Notes: generated by a model not told the origin, from the letters alone. 5,002 bases of DNA from JBDRGX01 sp043817485 [NCBI: bacterium] (GCA_043817485.1 JBDRGX010000128.1:1-5002); one strand, 5' to 3'; positions 1 to 4,454 are shown, counted from the stretch's first letter. Numbers and translations: made by a program.

Positions 1-33
1 TTATAATAAAAATATATAACTAAAATTTCTTAT

Positions 34-180
34 TTATTTTCTATGTCTTGATTTTATATTTGATATAATTACAATTGTTCTATGTAAATCATTTTGCCAA
101 TTTATAGGTATATTTTCTCTTTCATCATCCATTATTTTTTCGATATCATTTTGTACTTTATTCATTTCTTTAATATTCAT
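34..180 (-). CDS. Small hypothetical protein, 48 aa
   Basis: A short reading frame that opens with MNIKEMNKVQNDIEK and ends SRHRK before TAA. I do not recognise a family. Residues 1-25 are rich in Lys, Glu, Asp and Asn and should form an amphipathic helix. A single Trp at 28 is followed by a hydrophobic stretch (TIVIIS, about 35-40) and a basic tail. No signal peptide or membrane segment is present. The start is well supported: AAGGAGTGTGAT lies five bases upstream of the ATG, one of the best ribosome sites in the window, and this makes the gene credible despite its size. It follows the 59-residue gene by 24 bases and is the last gene before the left edge. Function unknown. Confidence 0.8.
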   Translation of the reverse strand: MNIKEMNKVQNDIEKIMDDERENIPINWQNDLHRTIVIISNIKSRHRK

Positions 181-186
181 TTTTTA

Positions 187-198
187 ATCACACTCCTT
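187..198 (-). promoter_or_regulatory. Strong Shine-Dalgarno site of the 48-aa gene
   Basis: Read on the minus strand the site is AAGGAGTGTGAT followed by TAAAA and ATG. It matches the full AGGAGGTGAT complement of the 16S 3' end with one extra base, and it fixes the start at 180. Confidence 0.75.
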
Positions 199-204
199 TT
201 TATT

Positions 205-384
205 TTACCTCATTTTTAATGATCTATTATTATAATATTCTTTTAATAAAAGATAACGTAAACTATTCAATTGCTCTTTTATTTTATAAGCAATATCACT
301 ATTTTTTACATTTATTAGAGTATATTCAATGGTTTTATCTATTTTCGTTCTAATACTTTCTTGCATTCTTTTTGATAGTTGCAT
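205..384 (-). CDS. Small hypothetical protein, 59 aa, helical
   Basis: The frame runs from MQLSKRMQESIRTKIDK to SLKMR and a TAA stop. It looks entirely helical, with heptad-like hydrophobics (I11, I15, I19, L23, I31, I35, L39, L42, L45-L47), so a short helical bundle or oligomerising protein is possible. No known family recognised. The start at 384 is the least certain in the window: the nearest purine-rich sequence, AAGGAATGTGAA, ends about ten bases upstream with its GGA core about sixteen bases away, and Met7 (start at 366) has no better site. Codon use (AAA, ATA, AGA) is like the neighbours and the gap to each flanking gene is under 30 bases, which supports a real gene. Function unknown. 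Confidence 0.7.
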   Translation of the reverse strand: MQLSKRMQESIRTKIDKTIEYTLINVKNSDIAYKIKEQLNSLRYLLLKEYYNNRSLKMR

Positions 385-412
385 ATTTATATGTTCACAT
401 TCCTTTTTTATT

Positions 413-652
413 TTAATTATAATAATATATTCTTTTTAGTTTATTTTCTATTACTTTTTTTACTTCATCTATATTGTGCGCCCACACTTCATCTTTTTTA
501 ATAATATCGTTCCCAAGATATACCCAAAAAACATATCGGAAATATTTCCCCGATATTTCGGTTATTTTTGACATTCTTTTAATATTAATAGTAAAAGATA
601 AAGTTGTGGATAGTTTCGTAAAACTTTTTTTAATATATTTTGATGTTGTCAT
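413..652 (-). CDS. Small strand-helix protein, 79 aa, related to the 86-aa protein at 2918-3178
   Basis: The product starts MTTSKYIKKSF and ends KRIYYYN. The N-terminal 35 residues are basic and Ser/Thr-rich. Then come a hydrophobic aromatic strand (YVFWVYL, 40-46), a charged turn and a helix opening VWAHNIDEVKK (56-66). That pattern matches the 86-residue protein upstream (IFAKNIGDLRK, 57-67), with the aromatic strand at the same residue numbers (40-45). The frame is open 14 codons further upstream to 694, but I chose 652 because AAGGAGGG sits seven bases before this ATG. That ribosome site overlaps the last two sense codons (GGA GGG) of the preceding gene, so translation of the two is probably coupled. 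No catalytic motif. A nucleic-acid- or protein-binding role is only a guess. Confidence 0.87.
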   Translation of the reverse strand: MTTSKYIKKSFTKLSTTLSFTINIKRMSKITEISGKYFRYVFWVYLGNDIIKKDEVWAHNIDEVKKVIENKLKRIYYYN

Positions 653-656
653 TTTT

Positions 657-905
657 TTACCCTCCTTGTTTTCTTTTCCCTTTTTTTGGTTCATTAAGTG
701 GTTTTCCAGTTCTTTTTTGTTCTTTAGCTAATTCTTTCCATCGTTTTTTAAATTGAAGCATTTGTACCTCTTGTAATGTTTTATGTTGGGCATACTGCGC
801 ATGATCGAAGAATATTTTTATTTTTTTTCCATCAGATTTTCGGTATCTTTTATGAACCTTATTACATTGGCTACACCAATACCATTCTTTTCCTTTTATA
901 TCCAT
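657..905 (-). CDS. Cys2His2-type zinc mini-protein, 82 aa
   Basis: The N-terminal part holds WYWCSQCNKVH, giving C11, C14 and H18, and then FFDH with H35. The same C-x2-C-x3-H...I-[YF]-x-D-H layout appears in the 114-residue protein encoded at 1492-1836, so the two are probably related zinc-binding proteins. Zinc binding is inferred from the spacing; no family name is claimed. After residue 40 the chain is a basic helix (LQFKKRWKELAKEQKRT) and a Lys/Gly-rich tail (KKGKRKQGG), which would suit contact with DNA or RNA. The start at 905 has AGAGGT nine bases upstream. The last codons double as the ribosome site of the next gene. A run of eight A in codons 26-29 is a possible slippage site. Confidence 0.87.
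   Translation of the reverse strand: MDIKGKEWYWCSQCNKVHKRYRKSDGKKIKIFFDHAQYAQHKTLQEVQMLQFKKRWKELAKEQKRTGKPLNEPKKGKRKQGG
660..667 (-). promoter_or_regulatory. Shine-Dalgarno site inside the preceding gene, deciding a start
   Basis: AAGGAGGG on the minus strand, seven bases before the ATG at 652. It coincides with the final Gly-Gly codons of the gene ending at 657. It is the reason for rejecting the longer N-terminus that would begin at 694. Confidence 0.85.
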
Positions 906-927
906 TTTTATTTACCTCTTTTTTTAT

Positions 928-1161
928 TTATATTCTAACCAATCGCATTTTTCCTGTTTTTTTATTTTTTCTATACATATATGTTCGGTGTGATTTCCAT
1001 CCAGAACCAAATGGTTCTTTTGCTATTTCTAAATGTGCTTTTACATAAGGAAACCTAGATAAATAATTTTCAATCCATCTTTTTCCTTCTTCTTTATTTT
1101 GTGGAAATAAAATATATTTTCCATCGAGCATATGATCAAATTTAATTCTATATGTTGTCAT
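928..1161 (-). CDS. Small strand-helix-strand protein, 77 aa, paralog A1
   Basis: A paralog of the 81-residue protein at 1894-2139. The two share MTTY[RK]IKFDH, GKY at 14-16, a charged helix (QNKEEGKRWIENYL, 21-34), a [FY]PY motif near 36-39, an aromatic/basic stretch around 55-63 and a KTG motif (68-70 here). Predicted order is strand, strand, helix, strand, strand; it is basic, soluble and lacks Cys. No known family recognised. AGAGGTAAATAAATATG precedes the start at 1161, and the gene begins two bases after the stop of the preceding gene, whose last codons contain this ribosome site. The first 36 bases of the start region are almost identical to those of its paralog although the rest has diverged strongly. 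Possible roles are nucleic-acid binding or inhibition of a host factor, both speculative. Confidence 0.88.
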   Translation of the reverse strand: MTTYRIKFDHMLDGKYILFPQNKEEGKRWIENYLSRFPYVKAHLEIAKEPFGSGWKSHRTYMYRKNKKTGKMRLVRI

Positions 1162-1163
1162 AT

Positions 1164-1448
1164 TTATTTACCTCTTTTTTTCTTTTTTCCATATCTATTA
1201 TTCCTAAATCCTTGCATGAAATTATGTTCTGTAGAATACATATATAACAGAAATCTATTTTCACCCCAATCGGTTGTTATTCTTTTAATTCGAAAAAACA
1301 CTTTTTTATTCCATTGGGTATGCATTCTTCGTAGTTTTTCTTTTTCTTTTTTCAATTCCGGTTTAGTAAAACAGTTGTTTGGAATCACATAAAAATTTTT
1401 TTTACCTAAACCACTTATATAAAATTTTTTATAGTTTTCTATTTTCAT
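1164..1448 (-). CDS. Small basic protein, 94 aa, strand-helix-strand pattern
   Basis: The chain opens MKIENYKKFYISG, then has a strand (NFYVIP, 18-23), a highly charged helix (KPELKKEKEKLRRM, 29-42), a second strand (KVFFRIKRI, 49-57) and an aromatic stretch (RFLLYMY, 65-71). The tail is strongly basic and ends KKKKRGK. The strand-helix-strand order and the aromatic strand resemble paralogs A1 and A2, but the relation is weak by eye. The last codons (AGA GGT AAA TAA) are at once the C-terminus and the ribosome site of the next gene, two bases ahead of its ATG, so coupled translation is likely. Its own start at 1448 has only AAGAGAT upstream. An eight-A run lies at codons 16-18. Function unknown. 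Confidence 0.85.
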   Translation of the reverse strand: MKIENYKKFYISGLGKKNFYVIPNNCFTKPELKKEKEKLRRMHTQWNKKVFFRIKRITTDWGENRFLLYMYSTEHNFMQGFRNNRYGKKKKRGK

Positions 1449-1473
1449 TTTTTATCTCTTTTATTTGTTTTTA

Positions 1474-1496
1474 TTTTATTTAAAAATATCTTTATA
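1474..1496. repeat. 23-bp direct repeat, copy 1 (other copy at 3201-3223)
   Basis: An exact 23-base match to 3201-3223, both just left of gene ends. With a four-base length difference the similarity extends through the ribosome-site side of the junction (1456-1496 against 3187-3223). Here it covers the last two bases before and the region after the stop of the 114-residue gene. At the other copy the same bases encode the C-terminus YKDIFK and stop. A weaker third version lies at 2149-2175. Confidence 0.8.
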
Positions 1497-1836
1497 GTCC
1501 TTTTTGTTTGTACCCCAATTCTTTTAACTCTTTTTGAATTTCCCCTTTTCTTCTCATATATCTTCCTTGTTCTTCTAATAAATCTCTAAGATAAATTTCA
1601 GTACTATGTGTTCCAGTCGCTTCTCCTTTATGTTTCTGAGAACGTTTTTCTCCTTCTTCTTTTGAGGCTCTAATTTTTTTTGAAAGTTGATTATGTTCTT
1701 GTATCAATTTTCTCATTTTGTTGGTCAAAATTTGTTTTTGTCCAGTATTTGCTGAAGATTTATGATCATTGTAAATTTTTGATCCTTTATAATGTTTTCT
1801 ATTACATTTATTACAATAATAATGTTCTTTTATCAT
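1492..1836 (-). CDS. Cys2His2-type zinc mini-protein with long charged helix, 114 aa
   Basis: The N-terminus contains YYCNKCNRKH (C8, C11, H15) and SKIYNDH (H25), a compact C-x2-C-x3-H-x9-H arrangement that should bind one zinc. From my recollection, similar 'CxxC...H...SKI...H' starts occur in archaeal and archaeal-virus proteins, but this is not a database result. Residues 33-60 and 85-110 are long charged helices likely to form a coiled coil (KMRKLIQEHNQLSKKI and RRKGEIQKELKELG), separated by a polar linker (EGEKRSQKHKGEATG). It is a relative of the 82-residue gene at 657-905. The start at 1836 is preceded by a duplicated ribosome-site/ATG module (see 1828-1873). The bases after its stop, read one frame over, spell the YKDIFK ending of another gene. 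A DNA/RNA-binding or adaptor role is inferred. Confidence 0.87.
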   Translation of the reverse strand: MIKEHYYCNKCNRKHYKGSKIYNDHKSSANTGQKQILTNKMRKLIQEHNQLSKKIRASKEEGEKRSQKHKGEATGTHSTEIYLRDLLEEQGRYMRRKGEIQKELKELGYKQKGL

Positions 1837-1873
1837 ATTTATTTACCTCTTTTTATCATATTTATTTACCTCT
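1828..1873 (-). repeat. Perfect 23-bp tandem duplication of a ribosome-site/start module
   Basis: Positions 1828-1850 and 1851-1873 are identical. Each copy, read on the minus strand, contains AGAGGT, the spacer AAATAAAT, an ATG and the following ATAAAA. The downstream copy supplies the real start of the 114-residue gene. The upstream copy gives an extra AUG and creates a six-codon ORF. Confidence 0.95.
1839..1859 (-). CDS. Putative six-codon leader peptide (MIKRGK)
   Basis: It is created by the tandem duplication. The upstream ATG (1857-1859) has its own AGAGGT at 1868-1873 with the same eight-base spacing as the real gene. It reads six codons through the downstream ribosome site and stops at TAA (1839-1841), two bases before the ATG of the 114-residue gene. 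Ribosomes that initiate here would cover the second ribosome site and terminate next to the real start, which could allow re-initiation. The sequence supports the ORF and its signals. Whether it is translated or regulatory is unknown, and it may be a neutral copying slip. Confidence 0.45.
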   Translation of the reverse strand: MIKRGK

Positions 1874-1893
1874 TTTTATTTTATTTATTTTTA

Positions 1894-2139
1894 TTATTTA
1901 ATATATAATAGATGGAAATTCCATCTTCCAGTTTTAAAGTTTTTACTATAAGACCATCGTTCAATTCTTATCCATACTTCTTTATTGCCCATTTTTTCTA
2001 ATTTATATAATTCCATTATCATATATGGATAATTTTTTAATAGTTTTTTCATCTTTTTTCTTGCTTCTATTTTTGATTTTGCTATATAAGTATATTTACC
2101 ACCAATTATATGATCAAATTTAATTTTATATGTTGTCAT
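1894..2139 (-). CDS. Small strand-helix-strand protein, 81 aa, paralog A2
   Basis: A paralog of the protein at 928-1161: nine of the first ten residues match (MTTYKIKFDH), followed by GGKY, a basic helix (KSKIEARKKMKKLLKNYP, 21-38), a strand (IMELYKL), an aromatic basic strand (EVWIRIERWSYS, 54-65) and KTG (69-71). The helix opening YIAKSKIEARK also resembles IFAKNIGDLRK in the 86-residue protein at 2918-3178, pointing to a wider family. It is strongly basic and soluble, with no Cys and no catalytic motif. The ribosome site is AGAGGT with a TTTTAAAAT spacer. It precedes the 114-residue gene by 57 bases, the largest gap in the window, which contains the duplicated start module. Function unknown. 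Confidence 0.88.
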   Translation of the reverse strand: MTTYKIKFDHIIGGKYTYIAKSKIEARKKMKKLLKNYPYMIMELYKLEKMGNKEVWIRIERWSYSKNFKTGRWNFHLLYIK

Positions 2140-2166
2140 ATTTTAAAACCTCTTTTTTATTTGTTT

Positions 2167-2625
2167 TTATTTAAATGATCGTTTATACCATCTTTGATAA
2201 ACGGCATCATTGAACCAGTATGAACCAATCATTTTATTATAACTCATAATTTCGTTCACATTTTTAAATCTTTTCTTAATTCCATATCGTCTTCCGATTT
2301 CATTTGCAGTAGCTATATAATTTTTTTCAGTATAATTTCGTTTAGCAAATACGAAATCGACCCCCCAATTAACCATTTCACCCTTATATTTTATAGGTGG
2401 TCTGTTGTATTTATAATCTGTCATACCATCAAACCCTGAACCTTCGAATTTTTTAATTATTTTATTTATTTTTGGAATACTGGGACCATCAGTCCATTTT
2501 ACATCAATTGAGCTCCCTCCGGAATAAGATTCGGATCTAACACTAAAAATAGTATTAGGGAATTTTTTCTTTAATTCAATTCTAATTAGTTTAGCTACTT
2601 CTGTTGTTTTTATATATTTAACCAT
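2167..2625 (-). CDS. LPD29-domain protein, 152 aa
   Basis: Residues 7-75 carry the hallmarks of the large polyvalent protein-associated domain 29: a TTEVAKLIRIELKKKFP helix, the strand SVRSESYSGGSSIDVKW (28-44), TDGP (45-48), a helix (KINKIIKKF) and FDGMTDYKYNR (65-75). After this come a strand GVDFVFAKRNYTE and a helical tail rich in aromatics (SYWFNDAVYQRWYKRSFK) with no family I can name. LPD29 is known as a module within very large multi-domain proteins of phages and conjugative elements, which are thought to enter the recipient cell with the DNA; its biochemical activity is not established to my knowledge. Here it stands alone in a small protein. AAGGAGTGG upstream fixes the start at 2625 and overlaps the stop of the preceding gene. 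Confidence 0.9.
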   Translation of the reverse strand: MVKYIKTTEVAKLIRIELKKKFPNTIFSVRSESYSGGSSIDVKWTDGPSIPKINKIIKKFEGSGFDGMTDYKYNRPPIKYKGEMVNWGVDFVFAKRNYTEKNYIATANEIGRRYGIKKRFKNVNEIMSYNKMIGSYWFNDAVYQRWYKRSFK

Positions 2626-2632
2626 TTTTTAA

Positions 2633-2641
2633 CCACTCCTT
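2633..2641 (-). promoter_or_regulatory. Shine-Dalgarno site overlapping the upstream stop codon
   Basis: On the minus strand the preceding gene's TAA runs directly into AAGGAGTGG, followed by TTAAAAA and the ATG of the LPD29 gene. The stop codon's AA are the first two bases of the ribosome site, an arrangement typical of translational coupling. Confidence 0.75.
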
Positions 2642-2885
2642 ATAAAAAATAATATTCGTATACTAAATATTTTTGATATTTAATTCCTGTTTCTTTTGAT
2701 TTCCATATTCTTTTAATAACACGAGCTTTGAAACCACAATTTCTTGAAGATTGTGCATAAGCAATAGCAGTTGATTTTTTATTAAACACGTTTGAGTGAC
2801 CAAACGATTTATCAAATAATTCATATCTTTTTCCATTAAATATCAAATATTTTGAAAATCCATGGTATTTTGTTTTTTCTTTCAT
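2640..2885 (-). CDS. Small protein with 'R..GF.ARV.K' strand motif, 81 aa
   Basis: The chain contains a strand (KYLIFNGKRYELF, 12-24), a helix with small residues (KKSTAIAYAQSSRNCGF, 36-52), a strand (KARVIKRIW, 53-61), an ETG turn (65-67) and a last strand (YLVYEYYF, 73-80). A 'helix ending R-x2-G-F, then ARV.K, then a Y.VY strand' layout is common among small uncharacterised proteins of mobile elements; I cannot assign a named family. The order matches the strand-helix-strand pattern of its neighbours. The start at 2885 has AGAGGT with a TTTTAAAAA spacer. The gap to the LPD29 gene is 14 bases, with the ribosome site overlapping this gene's stop, so the two are probably expressed together. 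Function unknown. Confidence 0.87.
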   Translation of the reverse strand: MKEKTKYHGFSKYLIFNGKRYELFDKSFGHSNVFNKKSTAIAYAQSSRNCGFKARVIKRIWKSKETGIKYQKYLVYEYYFL

Positions 2886-2917
2886 TTTTTAAAACCTCTT
2901 TTATTTTTTTATTTATT

Positions 2918-3178
2918 TCATAATGTTGTGTGTACTAAAATATCTATTAATTTTTCTGGATATGCTTTTTTGAAATATTTTCTAAGGTCGCCTATGTTTT
3001 TGGCGAATATTAGTTGACTGGTATGTATTTTATGTTTATTAATATAAATATCTACTGCATAACTATTTTCACCATATATACGACCAGCTTTTCTAATGTT
3101 TTCTATAATTACTTTATTATTGTTTTTTCCATGAATAATAATTTTAGTTTTTAATTTTTTTACTATTGGTTTTGTCAT
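2918..3178 (-). CDS. Small strand-helix protein, 86 aa
   Basis: The N-terminus is basic (MTKPIVKKLKTKIIIHGK). A helix follows (KVIIENIRKAGRIYG), then an alternating strand YAVDIYINKHKI (40-51), a strand into helix TSQLIFAKNIGDLRKYFKK (53-71) and a hydrophobic C-terminal helix (KLIDILVHTTL). The IFAKNIGDLRK segment matches WAHNIDEVKK of the 79-residue protein at 413-652 and AKSKIEARKK of paralog A2, so it probably belongs with them. This is the only gene in the window that ends in TGA, evidence that TGA is a stop in this host. The start at 3178 follows AGAGGTAAATAA directly. Function unknown; no catalytic residues stand out. Confidence 0.87.
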   Translation of the reverse strand: MTKPIVKKLKTKIIIHGKNNNKVIIENIRKAGRIYGENSYAVDIYINKHKIHTSQLIFAKNIGDLRKYFKKAYPEKLIDILVHTTL

Positions 3179-3200
3179 TTATTTACCTCTTTTATTTGTT

Positions 3201-3223
3201 TTTTATTTAAAAATATCTTTATA
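3201..3223. repeat. 23-bp direct repeat, copy 2 (other copy at 1474-1496)
   Basis: Identical to 1474-1496. Here the bases encode the last six residues YKDIFK plus the stop of the 67-residue gene and run into the intergenic A-rich stretch leading to the next ribosome site. Confidence 0.8.
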
Positions 3224-3406
3224 TTTTTCTCTTATTATTTTATCGGCTTCAATCGCATCATTGGGGAGTTTTTTATAAAATCTAGAATCAATAGCTTTTG
3301 CCCAAGCTATTCTCATTTTTTCATTATATTCGGATTTTCTCCCGGTGGGACTATAGATATTATTTCCATAATAGTTGAATGCCAAAATTGCGTTTTTCTT
3401 TAACAT
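3203..3406 (-). CDS. Small hypothetical protein, 67 aa
   Basis: The product begins MLKKNAILAFNYYGNN, continues with a polar loop (SPTGRKSEYNEKM) and ends with helices (IAWAKAIDSRFYKKLP and DAIEADKIIREKYKDIFK). It has no Cys, no signal peptide and no domain that I recognise. The ribosome site is strong (AAAAGGAGT, 3415-3423) and overlaps the stop of the preceding gene, which fixes the start at 3406. Its last six codons coincide with the 23-base repeat shared with the end of the zinc mini-protein gene at 1492. It sits between the coiled-coil protein and the 86-residue protein in the same operon. Function unknown. Confidence 0.85.
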   Translation of the reverse strand: MLKKNAILAFNYYGNNIYSPTGRKSEYNEKMRIAWAKAIDSRFYKKLPNDAIEADKIIREKYKDIFK

Positions 3407-3421
3407 TTTTTCAAACTCCTT

Positions 3422-3901
3422 TTATTTATAATTTATTAATTTTTTATGTTCAACTGGAATTAATATCGCAGTTGTAATATATTTATTTGTTCCTCTCACT
3501 TTCCCTATTTGGGCTTTTGCCCCAAGACTCTTATTTTTCACAAACTTTTCAAACATTTTGCCAGAACAGTTGTTTTTATCTAATGGTATATATTTGAAAG
3601 TGTTCCAATCAATATTTTTTTTCTTATATTGAACAAAATTAAGATATTCACGATCATAATATAGTTTACTTCCTAATTCATAAGCAGTGATTCTCCCCAT
3701 TAGGAGTAATGTTTTATTGGCGCACCATTCAAGGTTTTTATGTATTTTTTCAATAAGTTCTTTATCTCGTGTATGTTTGAAATGTTTGTCCATACCAAGA
3801 ATTTTTCTGTTTGCTTGGAGAATTAATACATCAATTTTTTCAATTTCATCATGAATTTCTTGTATTTCGTTTCTTTTATTGGCATTTGTTATTTTTGCCA
3901 T
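3422..3901 (-). CDS. Hypothetical protein with N-terminal coiled coil, 159 aa
   Basis: Residues 8-35 form a clear charged helix with heptad hydrophobics (I13, I16, I20, I23, V25, I27) that probably makes a coiled coil. A second helix spans about 46-83 (ELIEKIHKNLEWCANKTLLLMGRITAYELGSKLYY). The C-terminal part changes to mixed strand/loop, with IDWNTFKYIPLD (97-108), a loop with C112, a basic GAKAQIGKVRGTNKY segment (127-141) and a strand ITTAILIPV (142-150). The Gly/Lys/Arg-rich segment could contact nucleic acid, but no catalytic motif is visible and no family is recognised. The start at 3901 (MAKITN) has a weak AAGGGA-type site about ten bases upstream. The ribosome site of the next gene overlaps this gene's stop. 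Confidence 0.88.
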   Translation of the reverse strand: MAKITNANKRNEIQEIHDEIEKIDVLILQANRKILGMDKHFKHTRDKELIEKIHKNLEWCANKTLLLMGRITAYELGSKLYYDREYLNFVQYKKKNIDWNTFKYIPLDKNNCSGKMFEKFVKNKSLGAKAQIGKVRGTNKYITTAILIPVEHKKLINYK

Positions 3902-3932
3902 TTTTAATTTTTCCCTTTTTTATTTAGTTTTT

Positions 3933-4139
3933 TTATATTAAAATATTTATATCTTTTAATTCTATACCTAATAATTTTAAAGCACTTCCAATACCTTGGT
4001 ATTTTCCTTTATAATAATTGTATTGTTCTTTTCCATGATCATCTTTTCGTTCTTTCAATTTTATAGCATTAATTTTATCATGTTTATATTGTTCAATAAG
4101 TTTGTTTCTAATTACTTCTATTTTAAGTTTTTTTGCCAT
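3933..4139 (-). CDS. Small helical protein with 'GI..AL.LLGIE' motif, 68 aa
   Basis: A basic helix (KLKIEVIRNKLIEQYKHDKINAIKLKERK, 4-32) is followed by a polar turn and YYKGKYQGIGSALKLLGIE (42-60). The ending 'YY.GK..GI..AL.LLGIE' is a pattern I have often seen in small phage and mobile-element proteins, but it has no named function that I can attach. The whole is likely a helical hairpin. AGAGGTTAAAAAATG marks the start at 4139. It and the next gene both begin ATGGCAAAA. Spacing to the flanking genes is 15 and 31 bases. Function unknown. Confidence 0.87.
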   Translation of the reverse strand: MAKKLKIEVIRNKLIEQYKHDKINAIKLKERKDDHGKEQYNYYKGKYQGIGSALKLLGIELKDINILI

Positions 4140-4154
4140 TTTTTAACCTCTTTT

Positions 4155-4448
4155 TTATTTTAACAAATCTTTATTTTTATTAGATTGTAATCTATACATT
4201 AAAACTTTCATGGAATCCGAAACATCAGATATTTTTCTTGCGATTATTTTGCATTTTTCACTATCTTGTTTGAATTTAAATAATTTTGATAAATCATAGA
4301 AACCTGAAATTAAACTACGATTTTTTTCTATTTGATTGTTGAGCATATCTCGAACAAAATTCATCTTCTCTAAGTCTATCTCTTTAATTGTTTTTTCAGA
4401 AAGAGATATGGACTTTTTTAGTTTTTTTGATATATTATCATTTTTCAT
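4155..4448 (-). CDS. All-helical hypothetical protein, 97 aa
   Basis: The chain is Lys/Glu/Ser-rich and predicted entirely helical: residues 5-45 (KKLKKSISLSEKTIKEIDLE and onward to NQIEKN), 46-58 around SGFYDLSKLF, and 64-92 (KCKIIARKISDVSDSM and onward). One Cys at 66, no zinc motif and no membrane segment. It ends KDLLK. The start at 4448 is set by GGTGAT six bases upstream, a ribosome site of a different type from most of the window. It follows the DUF6011 gene by 19 bases. It could be a structural helper or a small helical inhibitor; nothing in the sequence decides. No family recognised. Confidence 0.86.
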   Translation of the reverse strand: MKNDNISKKLKKSISLSEKTIKEIDLEKMNFVRDMLNNQIEKNRSLISGFYDLSKLFKFKQDSEKCKIIARKISDVSDSMKVLMYRLQSNKNKDLLK

Positions 4449-4454
4449 TTTCTA

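Noticed and set aside
1-33. A further gene or terminator at the left edge
   Set aside because: The stretch is A/T-rich with no start signal, no hairpin and no open frame that can be supported.
653-694. A 14-codon N-terminal extension of the 79-residue gene
   Set aside because: A strong AAGGAGGG stands before the internal ATG at 652 and none before the ATG at 694; the extension would overlap the preceding gene.
474-1392. Three plus-strand frames of 85-90 codons (474-731, 776-1048, 1132-1392)
   Set aside because: They are antisense to well-supported minus-strand genes and consist of Phe/Leu/Ile-rich sequence from poly-T; the apparent membrane segments are artefacts of A-rich genes on the other strand.
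1837-1893. A promoter or terminator in the largest gap
   Set aside because: It holds only an A-rich leader and the duplicated ribosome site. No GC-rich hairpin is seen, and TATA-like strings are uninformative at this base composition.
1680-1901. A plus-strand 73-codon frame resembling a membrane protein
   Set aside because: It is the complement of the Lys-rich zinc mini-protein gene and the duplicated leader; no ribosome site and atypical composition.
1474-3223. CRISPR array or attachment-site interpretation of the 23-base repeats
   Set aside because: Only two exact copies 1.7 kb apart, each at a gene end and with coding content; no regular spacers and no integrase or tRNA nearby.
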